A stretch of DNA of 64,000 bases from Chara braunii (GCA_003427395.1 BFEA01000057.1:3223478-3287477); one strand, 5' to 3'; shown: positions 30,561-41,545, counted from the stretch's first letter. The notes: generated by a model from the letters alone, not told the origin. A program made the numbers and translations.

Positions 30561-30697
30561 CGGTGAGGTGAGAGAGCTGCAGTGCGTGCAAGAAACAGTT
30601 GGAACCAACGGGGGGACAGCTCAGGTGTACCGGTGATAGAGCTGGAGTGTGTGCAAGAAACGATCCGAACCAATGGGGGGTAGCTCAGTTGGTACAC
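30561..30697. repeat. ~70-bp tandem duplication with tRNA A-box-like motif
   Basis: Copies start CGGTGAGGTGAGAGAGCTG (30561) and CGGTGATAGAGCTGGAGTG (30631). The second contains TAGCTCAGTTGG, a good match to the Pol III A box, but no B box follows at the right distance, so neither a tRNA nor a SINE can be claimed. Confidence 0.6.
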
Positions 30698-30845
30698 CCA
30701 TGAACTGTTAAAATAGAGACCCAAGTTGTTATCCAGAGGCAAGCAAAAGAAAAGAAAAAAGAAACGGTTTCAGAAGCCGTCTGTCCTGATTTGGAACAAA
30801 CAATGACGATCGGTAACTAAAGCGAAAACTAAGTTAAAAAGCGAG

Positions 30846-30978
30846 ATTGACAATTCGTGTCCTTCCGGATGTCCGTTAAAATTGGAACCATACAGAGAAG
30901 ATTAGCATGGCCCCTGCGCAAGGATGACACGCATAAATCGAGAAATGGTCCAAATAAAAAAATAAAAGAATTGACAAT
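30846..30978 (+). pseudogene. U6: U6 snRNA retropseudogene with target-site duplication
   Basis: The U6-like body spans about 30859-30955. From AAAATTGGAACC onward it matches plant U6 almost base for base, including ACAGAGAAGATTAGCATGG and GATGACACGCATAAATCG, ending AAATGGTCCAAAT. The 5' stem differs (GTCCTTCCGGATGTCCG). The end runs into A-rich sequence (AAAAAAATAAAAG) rather than the T4+ terminator of a true Pol III U6 gene, and no TATA or upstream element is visible. ATTGACAAT at 30846-30854 is repeated at 30970-30978, a 9-bp target-site duplication. Together these point to LINE-mediated retroposition of U6 RNA. Confidence 0.82.
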
Positions 30979-31039
30979 GTGTACAGCAGAAACGACAGAG
31001 GGTACAATGGTAGAGAATTGGGCTCTATACCCCCGCAAG

Positions 31040-32600
31040 CCTTTTTTTTAATCTTTTTCTGTTTTTTCTAGCATCCTGCGCTCATGAAGGCCCCTTGTCA
31101 TTCTAAGCTCAACAGTTCTCCTAGCGTGCTTTCTTTTATTCTATCTATAGCCCTCAGGCTTCAGGACTTAGGACATCCGTTCTCCATCAGGTGATCTACC
31201 CTACCACTCACCACCACCTGTGCGGCAGCGCACCCCTCGCGGCGGACCCTACCCCCGTTTACCCTTGAAGGCCAGGTGGGCCCTGCGGCAAATAAAATGA
31301 ATGGGCAGTGTGACCCTACCCCCCTACCCTTGTGGTAAAGGGGACAGGTGGTAAAGGGGACAGGAGGATTGGGCGCAGGCCAGCAGCAGCTCACATGCAA
31401 CGTACGTGTCTTTTTGACAAACAACCCTTGAAGGCCAGGTGCAGCAGCAGCTCACATGCAACGTACGTGTCTTTTTGACAAACAACCCTTGAAGGCCAGG
31501 TGGGCCCTCGCTCATCTCCCTCCTGTCCCCTTTACCCCAACGGTTAGTTTGATTGTGCACACCAAAAAGGAAACCTCAACAAACAACCCGGAGAAAACGA
31601 AACAGAGTTTACTGGGGCCTATACCCAGGGCCTGGTTGCACTACTCTCCATACGCCAAGTTTGGTGAGTAGGTGCCCGGTTGCACTGTGAATGAAAAATA
31701 TGTCAGACTGCTGGCCACACCGTCGACACAAGTTGTGGCGAGTGATACCCAGGGCCTGGTTGCACTACTCTCCATACGCCAAACTTGGCGAGTAGGTGCC
31801 TGGTTGCACTTACTCGCCAATGAAAAATATGTCAAACTGCTCGCCACACCGTGGACACAAGTTGTGGCGAGTGTTTTCGGTTTCCCCGCCTGTGCGCGGC
31901 GGTTTGTGGAGGGTGGTTCTCGGACCTCTCCACAAAACAACTTTCTGGAGAGTGCACGGCTTCACCAGTCGACATCAGGTAGACAAAAATATTAAACTTT
32001 TCTGTAGATAAAATATAGTGGCGAGTAAGTGCAACCAGTCCTGGAGTTCGACATGATTCTCATTTTTTTTCACTCTCCACGCATCAGGGTGAAAAATCCA
32101 GAGACAAAAATGGCCATCACCAGACCACTTTTGATATCCCCCGACCCTGAAAATAAAGATAGCCACAGGCCTGAAAAACTACCACACAAACCAGAAAAAC
32201 CACCTAAGAGAGAGAACCACATGATCTGAAAAACCACACAAACCAGAACCATCTATAGAAAACCACCCCTCACGGTCCGAAAACAAAAGCCAAACTGTCC
32301 TGCAAACCTACCTGGCTCAACTATTCTGAATCCTTTGTCTACAAAAATATTCTCACACAGCAGGAAACCTCACAAACTAGAAATTAAAATTTGAGCCCAG
32401 TGACCGTTGCTATCTCAGAGAGAAACCTACTAACTGCCCTACAGAGAAACTACTACCTGCTAGGGGCTAGCCTACTTGAAAGGAAGTAAAGAGGACAGAA
32501 TACCCCTAACACGGGGCGGGGTCCAATCGGAGCCTTTGAACCAGTTTCACACTCCCTCCTCAGCTTACACCTTCTGCCTGTCTCCTGTGACTAAACCATA
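31040..32600. repeat. Repeat-rich non-coding region with two tandem duplications
   Basis: No gene is seen. A 61-bp duplication lies at 31381-31440 and 31442-31501 (CTCACATGCAACGTACGTGT in each). A 125-bp duplication lies at 31621-31745 and 31746-31870 (CCCAGGGCCTGGTTGCAC in each). The second unit ends in a 9-bp hairpin, CTCGCCACA / TGTGGCGAG, at 31840-31871. Bases 32080-32300 are CA/GA-rich low-complexity sequence. Confidence 0.7.
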
Positions 32601-32994
32601 ACCGAGTGTGCAGGTTAACTCTCTTCTTCTTTTCGTTTCCCCTCCATCTTGTCTCTTTGCTCTTCTTGTTTTTTTTTTTTTTTTTTTTTTGGAAGAAATG
32701 TATCATGTATTTCAAATATGGAAATAGAGGCCGGGAATTCCTCAACAAACAACCCGGAGACTGGGGCCATTACCCAGATAAGGCTTGTGCTGGAAACCGG
32801 GTCCAGCGTCCCTTCATTTCCTTGTCGATAAACAATCCTTCCAAAGTAAACCTTAAAGCTCAAGAATTCAAAAGGGAGAAAGACAGCAGGTCTTGTCCAA
32901 ATTTCCTCCGATATGTATATCAAGCCTGCTACTTTGCCTTTCAAAACCTACATTTCGTACCCAGATTATCTGTCGCTGCTACAGCGCAGCAGAT

Positions 32995-33816
32995 TTATTC
33001 AAACAACCAGGGGGCAATTACCAGGTTTCCTTCTGCCAATATCTTGGCGAAGTTCCCCTTAACCCAGGGCCTACTAAACCAGAGACGGTCCTTCCTTCTC
33101 CAGTCTGCGTACATAGCCAGCCTAATGTTTGATCTAATCTGATTTCTGGTTTGATTGAAGTTTACCACTTCTTTCCAAAATATACCATTGTTACGGGCTG
33201 ACCAGATTGCTTCCATAATTATTCCTCTGCAGCAAAGGGTTAGGTGATTGCCACCAGATACCAGACTTCTGCTGATTGGGAGCTTCCTGTGCAAGATGAA
33301 GTCGTTTGTCCACTGGGATACCAAAGCTGTGGATTTCCAGAACTCCTTCCACCATTCCCATATCCTATCCGACAGTGGGCAGCACAACCACAAGTGCTCC
33401 GACGTTTCCCACCCCCAGGTACACTGCACACACATCGTAGGGAGAGACATTCTTTTTGTATTAAGCCATGTTGAGGTGGGAGTTATCCGTAGGGATTGAA
33501 GCCACTGTAAGGCCGCCGGTCTTTGTGACGGCATCACTTTTAAGGCCTTCCAAAGATTTAAGAGGTCCGAATCCTCAACCTGTAACACCTGCCTTTCAAT
33601 CAACCTGCGCTTAGCTGTTAACACTGGCTGCTTCAGGCCCTTCTCTCGTTGAATCTGGACACCAATCTTCGGCCTATAACTACATATAGGAACTGCCTGG
33701 TCCGACGAGGTTAGATTCCACCCATATAGAACAGGTTCTACCACAGCCTTGTCCTGCGACCCCAACACCAGCAGGCAGACTGTGCTCTTTTGTGTCCGCT
33801 GCTCGTGCACTCTCAC
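32995..33816 (-). pseudogene. LINE ORF2 C-terminal zf-RVT domain
   Basis: A 273-residue open stretch containing the zf-RVT zinc-binding module found at the end of plant LINE reverse transcriptases: CVQC (residues 129-132), then SEHLWLCCPL with His141 and Cys145/146. Trp-rich helices follow (IWEWWKEFW), then AIWSARNNGIFW, as is usual in these proteins. The stop is at 32995-32997. It continues the frames at 33863-34906 after frameshifts. Confidence 0.8.
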
Positions 33817-33862
33817 TTCTTCTAGCTCCAGGGTCTACTGTCCCTTCCTCCTCCCAAATAAG

Positions 33863-34906
33863 CTACTTGCTGAATCTCCCTGGTCCCTTTCTCCACTTTT
33901 GGACTCTTATGCCCGCCCTTAAGTCAGGTCCCAAGATTTTCCTATATCTATTGCTGTTCACCGGGTCTTCCACCCAACTCCCTGCTCTTAATTCGCTGTC
34001 CTTGTGCAAGGCCCAGATCCAATGACCGGGTATAGCCTTTTGGATTCTGTTGTAATTTAATTCCACTAATCTGATTCTAGGCAGTTTCTCCTTTACCCTT
34101 TCCAAGGGTAACCACCCATCTGCCTCCTCATCCCATAAATCTCTTAGTTGGATCACACCTTGCTGGAGATATGACCTTCCAGAGGAGCCTGGGACACCGT
34201 CTGCTTTCAAACAGCCGCCCTCAGGCTCCGTTATGTACCTGTTCTAAAAAATAATCTGATTTAGGATCTCTGCCGTAGATTTTGGTTCTCCCTGTAGCTG
34301 GGGGCGGACCTTTTTCCAAGCTACCAGAATGTTATGCCAAATTTGTGACTTCAGTCTCCTTTGGCAATATGAAGGAATCAGAAAGCAGAGCCAAACATGT
34401 ACACCTTTTTGGAGGGACCATTCTATCTTCAAGATATACTCTGCCAACCATATCCAACATTTGTCTGCATCCCCGAACATGGCAGCCAACGGCCATTTGG
34501 CCAACAAGACTATGTTCTGCTGAAGAGGATCCAACATTCCCAGGCCCCCTTCGTCCCTTGTACAGCATACTGTTTCCCATGCTGCTTTGACTATGTAGCT
34601 TTGTTGTTCTGTAACAAGCGGTTGCCATAGGTACCTTGCTGCTGCACCCTTGATTGCCCTGCACGCGTCCTCTCCCAATAGGTGAACTGTCAATGGGAAC
34701 CAAAGGACTGAGAAAGCAGCAGCACTTAGAACCAGTGCCCTGCCGAACAGGGATAGTTGGTGATTTCTCACCCACCCATTGATTCTGGCCACAATCTTGT
34801 CCGTTAAGATTGCATCTTGAGTACCAATTTGCAATGAACCTAGATCGTGAAGACACTTGTCAACAATGCAAGCCCAGATGAATATAAACCTGTTGATGAT
34901 TATCAA
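33863..34906 (-). pseudogene. LINE ORF2 post-RT region
   Basis: 34906-34244 shows the thumb/post-RT signature of plant LINEs: HQLSLFGRALVLSAAAF, AARYLWQP, then AAWETVCCTRDEGGLGMLDP. 34210-33863 continues with DLWDEEADGWLPLERVK and similar. Stops and frameshifts separate the pieces. The RT catalytic motifs lie further upstream in an intact LINE and are absent here. Confidence 0.75.
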
Positions 34907-35222
34907 TAATCATAATCGTGTCCAGATAGAATGAGATGGGAGAAGCATACACATACGAAAAGAGAGAGGAGGGAGAATAGACTTAGAGAGTGGAGAGACA
35001 ATGCCCACTTCTGCTTCGGGCTTCCTCCTCGATCACCACCGTCAACAATGCAAGCCCAGATGAATATAAACCTGCTGATGTTTATCAATAATCATAATCG
35101 TGTCCAGATAGAATGAGATGGGAGAATCATACACAGACGAAAAGAGAGAGGAGGGAGAATAGACTTAGAGAGTGGAAAGACAATGCCCACTTCTGCTTCG
35201 GGCTTCCTCCTCGATCACCACC
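34859..35222. repeat. ~182-bp tandem duplication at the LINE 5' edge
   Basis: GTCAACAATGCAAGCCCAGA at 34859 and 35041 begin near-identical units that also share GAGAATAGACTTAGAGAGTGG and TCTGCTTCGGGCTTCCTCC. Part of the first unit is in the LINE reading frame, so the duplication either copied the LINE edge or the LINE begins inside the repeat. Confidence 0.85.
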
Positions 35223-35419
35223 TCAACTAATCAATAGTATGAACGTACATCTGAAGTTCTACTACAATGTGCCACATGGCACGTCAATCAGTCCTCATCA
35301 GTGCACTGGAGCAATGTCGACCTCAAGATGACCAGGTACGTGTCCACGATTACCCCACAGTCATGATCTCCTCCTGAGTGACGATGAATCAGAACAGCAG
35401 TGCCAGTCACGTAACCCAA

Positions 35420-35490
35420 CCACGTCAGCAACAGTACACGTGGCAGCGGCCACGTCAGCAGCAACGTGTGGCAGCTGCCACGTCAGCATG
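35420..35490. promoter_or_regulatory. Cluster of ACGT-core (bZIP-type) motifs
   Basis: Three copies of CCACGTCAGCA within about 70 bp, interleaved with ACACGTGGCAGC and ACGTGTGGCAGC. CCACGTCA and CACGTGG are known binding cores for plant bZIP factors. The cluster is embedded in repeat-like DNA, perhaps the U3 of an LTR. Binding is inferred, not shown. Confidence 0.5.
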
Positions 35491-36779
35491 CCCAGAAGAC
35501 AATAGCAAGCCAGCCACCATGCTGAGCCAGCAACGCGTCGCCGTAATCACCCAAGTGCCAGCACAAAGCCAGCGTCCCACCAGCATCACCGCGTTGAGCC
35601 AGCGTTATCGTCAACGCGTGAAGTCAGCATTGACGCAAGACTGAATGAATGTCAAAGTCAGGAAGTCAGCGCTTATGTAGAGTTGACGCGGGTCTGGACC
35701 CCGGATGCTGCATCCCTCAGCCGTTAAGATCTTAGTGCAAATGACGGCCCAGATTGGCCTGAAACCGAGTTCCCTCTGGCCTTGATGTTGTCTGGGTACC
35801 TGCGCACAACAAGTGAGTGTATCCGACCAAGGGCCTGGGTGCGGTACCTTTGACCGGACAGTTGACTTAGACTTTTGACTTTCCTAGGGCAGTGTGTGGT
35901 CACACTGCCTGGTGCAGGCCAAGTTTGGCCTGCATCGTCTGGGCTCCGTTTCGAGGGCCCAGACTGCTGCAAAACATGGGTTACTGCACAAGAACCGAGC
36001 TCTCTCACATAGTAAAGGATAGCACAGTGGAAGGCTTAAATACCAATGATCTGAACAATCAATGTTGTAATGCAGACCAAACATACATCATCATCATGCC
36101 ATGGTGTGAAGGGGCCTGCCGCTCACACAGGATGAATGCGCCAGTCCCCAACCATACACAGACGAAGAAGAGGGGGGTTAGACGAAGAAGAGGGGAAGAT
36201 GGGAATGTCGTCAACACCAAGTCTTCGGTACAGGTTCCAAATAATCCCTCGTCGAATGTCTGAATCCCAATGTCGAGTCTGAATCCAATATCGTCAAGTC
36301 CCAAAGTCACCAATCTCTCTATCTCATAGTCTGCAGATACTGAGAAGTCAGGTAGCAAGAGGGTGAGGAAGAGATGGTGGACTTTGAAGAGGAAGAGGAA
36401 GAACTCTCTCTCTCTCTCTTGGTCCGGTACTAACCTGTGAAGGTGGCGCCTTGTTGCAGGTACATCAAAAACGAAGCTGGAGCTATGGCGCCACAGGTAA
36501 GTCTCCTTGGCCTCCGCCAACCATCTCTCTCTCTCTCTCTCTCTCCAACGCTACTCTAGCTCCTACTAGCGCCCAGCACTGAAGACTATTGTTAACGCTA
36601 CTACTACTACTGCAGCGCTCCTCTAGAGTGCTGCTGCCGAACCTTGAAGACTACCTCCTGCCTCCTGAACTGCACGTTGAGTGCCAGGGAAGTCCCTATG
36701 AAGTACCTGCAGCCTGCAGGGCGGGCCAATCTTATATAGTGCTGGCCTGTCCAGGAGGCCGCTCTTGCCAATGCCAAAA
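35491..36779. other. LTR-like non-coding DNA, no gene seen
   Basis: Contains TTAAATA (about 36035) and TTATATAG (about 36732) TATA-like motifs, CT microsatellites (36402-36420, 36525-36543) and GGCC-rich inverted words, in the style of the element D LTR. I could not pair it with a second copy in the window. Confidence 0.35.
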
Positions 36780-37000
36780 TGTGTCGTTTCAGGCCGAAAA
36801 GACTCCGGGCCTGGAGGGCCCTGTGAACCGACACAGGGCCTGTAGGCCCTCGTTTTCAGGCTTTCAGGCTGAAACGACACAAGGCCTGTAGGCCCTCGTT
36901 TTCAGGCTGAAAGGCTGAAACAACACAGGGCATGTAGGGCCTCGTTTTCAGGCTTTTAGGCTGAAAATGACACAAGGTCTGGAAGGCCCTGATTTTTTGT
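36780..37000. repeat. ~60-bp GGCCTG-type tandem repeats
   Basis: Three to four degenerate units containing CTCGTTTTCAGGCT, GGCTGAAAC and ACACAGGGCCTGTAGGCC. They may be enhancer-type repeats of an LTR. Confidence 0.7.
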
Positions 37001-37075
37001 CTGGTCGGGCCTTGCAAGCCCGTGTGGCACGCAGTATGCCACACATGTGTATAATGCTGCTTGGTTTCTGAAGTT

Positions 37076-37442
37076 CGCTATCGCTCATTTTCCTTGCATT
37101 TCTCTTCCAAAATTCGATAAATAATTTCAATTAATTCTTTCTCTCGTATATTTTAATTCGTAAAATTCCCTTTTCGAATAGATCGTTTTTTTTCGAAATT
37201 CTTTCTTGAAATTCAGGAATATTTTAGAATTACTTAATTCCTTTTTCAAAATTTTCACATTCTTGTAAAATCATACCCCAAAACTAATTTTGAATAAATT
37301 TAAACCCAAATCGGAATTTATTTTTCTTCGAAACTAATTGTTTCCTTTTTCCTTTTTCCTTTTTTTGATATTCTCAACGAAAATTTTTGGAAAATTTCGT
37401 TTTGCAAGTTTCTCCTTCGTGCAAGGAAAATGAGCAATAGCG
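37076..37442. repeat. 23-bp inverted repeats enclosing 321 bp
   Basis: CGCTATCGCTCATTTTCCTTGCA (quoted in halves: CGCTATCGCTC / ATTTTCCTTGCA) at 37076-37098 is the reverse complement, with one mismatch, of the element D LTR end at 37420-37442. The AT-rich 321 bp between is not shared with the other LTR. A second, inverted LTR terminus seems to sit next to element D. Confidence 0.75.
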
Positions 37443-38540
37443 AGATGACAATATTTAGATTGCACAATCACATTGAAAGCCAGATCGTATCACAGTGTTC
37501 AGAAAGCAGCGTTGCACCAATATGACACCAATGGAGAATCGTAGCACTGAAAAACAATGTTAATGAGAGCTTGCTCTCGCCACCACCAACATATGTATCC
37601 AGTCCCTATCTCCCTACTTGGCGCTCGGCGCCCAGCCTACTCCCTACACAACTACTACTAACCTACTAATTGACAATGCAACTGTTGACGTCAGCAGCCT
37701 CCGAAGTACTTGAAGATGTCGCCCATGCAGACCATCGCCAATACCAGGTATGTGCCCTCACATCATCATCATCATCCTTCTCTCTCTCTCTCTCACAATG
37801 ACTCAACCGGTTTTTGATTGAATAACTATAAAAAGATAGGATAAACTGTCGTGTTTCTATCAGAAGAAAAATCAAAGTTAACAACAAAAAGCTAGTAAAC
37901 ATCAGAAAGATGGGTATCAGCATAGAAAGATGTATTGATGTACCAAATTGGCTAATACTAGACTCGTCTTACTCCCACGTCTTCCCTCTTGAAACCTGAA
38001 GACCACCCCTGCGCCTCATTGTACATCCAAGCCCGCCAGCTATGGAGACTGGGTTATGGCGTTGCCCTCAGCAGCGTCCTCCTCCTTGCACGATCGCGCG
38101 TGCTTGCACTTCACCTCTCAGCGTTAGCAGCAGCCCACGAGCTTCAGCTCCAGCAGCACTGCCGCCAGCATGCGAGTGCCCGAATGAATGGCCAGACAGC
38201 GAGCTCTTTCCTATATGGAAAGAGCCTGCCTCATTCGGCAGTTTGGTTGGACTGGCCTGGGCCCAGAAGTTTCCGGTAGGCCCCAGGATGCTGCGCCTCT
38301 GGTGCAGCTACTGGGCCTCATTCGGTTGGGCCTCCCAATTGTTTGTGTATGAGGCTGCCATTCTCGTCCAGGGCCTGTATCATTTTGGAAAGGCCTGGAA
38401 GGCCGTCGAAAGTCTTGCTGCTCGGCCTGTGTTTTCCTCAACCAACTGGCGCGACGAAACTGCCTGGACCCCAAATACGAAATTGAAGGCCGAGGGCCTT
38501 TCGTGATTTGTTAGGCCCGCCTTCACTTAGGGCGGGCACA
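37420..38540 (-). repeat. 3' LTR of element D
   Basis: Plus strand TGCAAGGAAAATGAGC to CACA. Compared with the 5' LTR it has an extra ~165-170 bp (about 37797-37965) inserted next to a CT microsatellite, between CTCTCTCTCT and CTCGTCTTACTCC. It shares a hairpin, GCTCTTTCC-TATAT-GGAAAGAGC, at 38203-38225. The right edge is placed where similarity ends and is uncertain by several bases. Confidence 0.85.
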
Positions 38541-38788
38541 AATGCTACAGGGGGCCCTTGGGCCTGCCGAGGACCTTGATCCTTGCATTCCTTCCTCCTT
38601 TACTTCGATAGTCCTCTGAGAAGTCTTCTATACTGCAGGCATCTTTGCTTTGAGATCTCTTCCGTAGCCTGCAATGACTTGAGGTGTAGTTTCCACGAGT
38701 TCTTCTCTGGTGAACCACCGATCTTCACTGGGGTCCAGATGAGATAGGGAGACTTTACGTTCACCCATAAGAGCCTGAGTCAATCAAT

Positions 38789-40101
38789 TTAATATGTAAA
38801 TAGCGGATATGGATTAAAGGTAAATTGTCTGCCTTCCAAGCAGGGGATATGGGTTCGATTCCCGTTATCCGCAATTGCCGTTTGATGAAAAAAAAACTGA
38901 GATAAATAAAATGCACGTCTGAATCTGACCCGGTACTGCATTTTTGGCTTAGGAGGGCGGCCTCTGCCTGGTGGTCGAGGAACAAGCATCAAACGATGCT
39001 CCACGATCTGGTCGATGTCCACTTCGTCATCCATGGTTGGGGGCAGCATTGACCGTCTGGAAGGGAATTGTGCAGACTCTGCTCCCAAGGACCAAAGTAC
39101 TGTGGCATTAACTTTCTAGAAATTCACAGTTCCTGTCCCAACTCAGATGATTTAACCCAAACTCGTTCTCCTACCTGAAATTGAGACGGCCGTCTGTGCT
39201 TATTCTCAGATGCCACCATGACATCTTGAGCTTTTCTAATATGCTCTACTGCCTGTTGCAACATCTGATCATACTTTACAACAAACTCTATGCTGCCTGG
39301 TGCTGCAGATGGTTGACTCTCAGGTAGTAGAAAATCTAAGGCGGTTCTAGGCCTCCAACCAAAATGCAATTGGTTGGGGGTCAGGCCAGTCGTGCTGTGT
39401 ACAACATTGTTATACAGGTTGGCGACAAGAGGCAGTTCCTCGTCCCAGTCATCCTGACTTGGCTTAATATAGTGCCTTAGTAGATGCTGCACTACTCTGT
39501 TCATCTGTTCCGCCTGTCCATTTGACTCGAGGTGATTCCCTGATGTCATTTGCAGTCTGGTTCCCATTTGTTGGGCAGTGTTCTGCCACAATGCGGTCGT
39601 AAAGCGAACATCCCTATCGCTGATGATAGACTTAGGTAAACCAAAGTCCCGTACCCAGTTGTCCATGAACAATTTGATGACATTGTCGGTTTTAGCAGTC
39701 TCAGGCATAGCGATCAGTCTTGCATACTTAGAAAAGCGGTCTACTATAACGGAGATGTGTCTTTTTCCAGACGTGCTGGTCACAAGAGTATCCATGAAGT
39801 CCATGGAGACACTCGGACCAGGACCTTCAGGAATCGGCAAGGGCTTGATGAGCCCAAGCGGAGCCTGAGTTCTAGGTTTGTCATGTTGACAGACCTGACA
39901 GGTTTTAACATACTTCTTGGCATCTTCCATCATAGAAGGCCAACAAAATTTCTGCACTAAGTTAGCTGAAGTTTCTTTATAACCGAAATGACCAGTTGCA
40001 TCGTGACATTCCCCTAAAAATAGACTACGCAAAGACTCACTACTGGGTACACACAGTCTTTTATTCCTTGCCTTCTCAAGAAACAACAATCCGTCTACCA
40101 T
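38789..40101 (-). CDS. pol: Element D integrase and chromodomain-like tail
   Basis: The 40101-39124 frame (325 residues) is a complete integrase core: zinc-binding HHCC (H33, H37, C68, C71; HDATGHFG, CQVCQ) and the catalytic triad D101 (SMDFMD), D162 (SDRDVRF) and E198 (GQAEQMNR) with exact DX35E spacing, so catalysis could be intact. The C-terminal DNA-binding part ends VGERVWVKSSELGQEL at a TAG. After it, 39088 down reads EVDIDQIVEHRL and KMQYRVRFRR, resembling the start of a chromodomain that targets integration to histone marks. That tail is cut off by DNA carrying a tRNA-Gly copy at about 38920. Confidence 0.85.
38803..38873 (+). tRNA. trnG-UCC: tRNA-Gly (UCC), organelle-like copy
   Basis: A 71-nt sequence folds into a full cloverleaf: acceptor GCGGATA/TATCCGC, D arm GATT...AATT, anticodon stem TCTGC/GCAGG with loop CTTCCAA (anticodon TCC), a 4-nt variable loop, T arm ATGGG-TTCGATT-CCCGT, discriminator A. 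The body resembles plant mitochondrial trnG more than eukaryotic nuclear tRNA-Gly. There is no intron, no encoded CCA and no downstream T run; ATTGCCGTTTGATG and nine A follow. It sits inside the element D tail, so it is probably an organelle-derived or retroposed insertion rather than a host nuclear tRNA gene. Confidence 0.88.
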
Positions 40102-40152
40102 TGAAATTCATCCAAAGTTACTTTGTCCTTCGCTTGGAATTTACGGATGATC

Positions 40153-41545
40153 TCAGACATAACTGGATCTTGCTGATAGGCTTCCGCCAATGATCGAGTT
40201 TAGCTCGTTAGATATGCTAAATTTAGTAACTATCACGCCCAGATACTCTGCCCGACGAGATAATGCATCAGCCACTTTGTTGTACTCTCCCTTGATTGGG
40301 TCAAGTTGATAGTCATACATGTTTATCACTTGTATCCATCGCTTGAGTGCATCAGAGAGCACAAGCTGTGTCTTGATCCAAGGCAAGGTCTCATGGTCAG
40401 ATCTCACATAGAAGAATCTGCCTAGGAGATAATGTCTCCAATTGACCAGCGCTCTATATAGGGCATAGAGCTCACACTCATACGTGGACTTCGCTAGCTT
40501 TTGAGATGACATCTTCTTGCTCGTATACTCGATTGGTCTTAATTATGGCCTCTCCTTTTGCGCAAGGACCGCGCCTATGCCATATTGGCTGGCGTCTGTG
40601 GTCACAACAAAGGGTTTATCAGGATCAAGAAGTTTGAGGACTTCATAGTGGGTCAGAGCATACTTCTGTTTCGTGAAGGCCGCCTCAAACTCTTCAGCCC
40701 ACTCCCAAGGGGTGTCAAGTCGAGTTAGATCTGTTAATGGGGAAGCTATAGTACTATAGTTCTTAACAAACGGACGATAGTAGCCCGTCATCCCCCAAAA
40801 TGATTTGACCTCAGTAACAGTCTGAGGTCTGGGCCAGTCACGAATGCTGGCCACCTTAGCATCATCTGACCTCAATCCATCCGCTGAGATTTCATGACCC
40901 AAGTACAAGATCTTGGTGCGACCAAACTCGCATTTCTCCAAATTAACCTTGTACTGGTGCTGTCTTAGGAGACCTAGCACTATTTTCAAGTGCTCATCGT
41001 GCTCCTCTACTGTCCTACTAAAGATAAGAATATCGTCGAGATACACTACGATAAACTTGTCTAAGTATTCATGAAATATCCTGTTCATCGCGTGCTGGAA
41101 TGTACCAGTGCATTGCATAGGTCAAAGGGCATCACCACAAACTCGTACAGACCGTACCTGGTATGAAATGCGGTTTTGTGCTGGTCCTCAGGTCTAATGG
41201 CAATTCGATGGTATCCGGACTTCAAATCTATCTTGGTGAAGTACCGACATCCTTGCACTCTATCCAGGACGTCGTTGATGCGGGGTAAGGGCTCCACGTT
41301 CTTAACGGTGATGGCATTGAGGCCTCTATAGTCAATGCACATCCTCATGGTACCTCCCTTCTTTGGGACAAATAAGACTGGCGCACTGTAAGGGGAGGTA
41401 CTAAGGCCGAATCCATCTCTTTTCTGCGAGCTCCTTCAGCTGACTCCGCAGGAGACATCCTATAGATTCATCCTCTAGGCACCTTGCTTCCTGGGACAAC
41501 CTCTATTGCATGGACACCTCCCTTTCTGCCACACCTGTGGGCTCC
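40153..41545 (-). pseudogene. pol: Element D reverse transcriptase and RNase H
   Basis: From about 41540 down: degenerate RT fingers ([11 protein letters not shown]), then 41348-41085 with [17 protein letters not shown] and motif [14 protein letters not shown]. After a frameshift at about 41100, 41118-40543 holds the catalytic VVYLDDILIFS (YLDD intact) and thumb GMTGYYRPFVKNYS, then the RNase H start VVTTDASQYGIGAVLAQ. A stop and shift lead to 40512-40153, RNase H: KSTYECELYALYRALVNWRHYL, RSDHETLPW, YNKVADALSRR. At least two frameshifts and several stops; otherwise close to a canonical gypsy RT. Confidence 0.85.

Larger units (their letters stand above)
32669..34906 (-). mobile_element. LINE (non-LTR retrotransposon), 5'-truncated
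   Basis: Minus strand: the C-terminal part of a plant-type LINE ORF2 from about 34906 down to a stop at 32995, a 3' UTR, and a 22-bp poly(A) (plus-strand T run 32669-32690). The endonuclease and RT core are missing, the usual outcome of 5' truncation during target-primed reverse transcription. The coding remains are in three frames. The 5' part overlaps a tandem duplication at 34859-35222, so the exact junction is uncertain. Confidence 0.8.

Noticed and set aside
30631-30697. tRNA or SINE head with A box TAGCTCAGTTGG
   Set aside because: No B box and no cloverleaf; only one promoter half is present.
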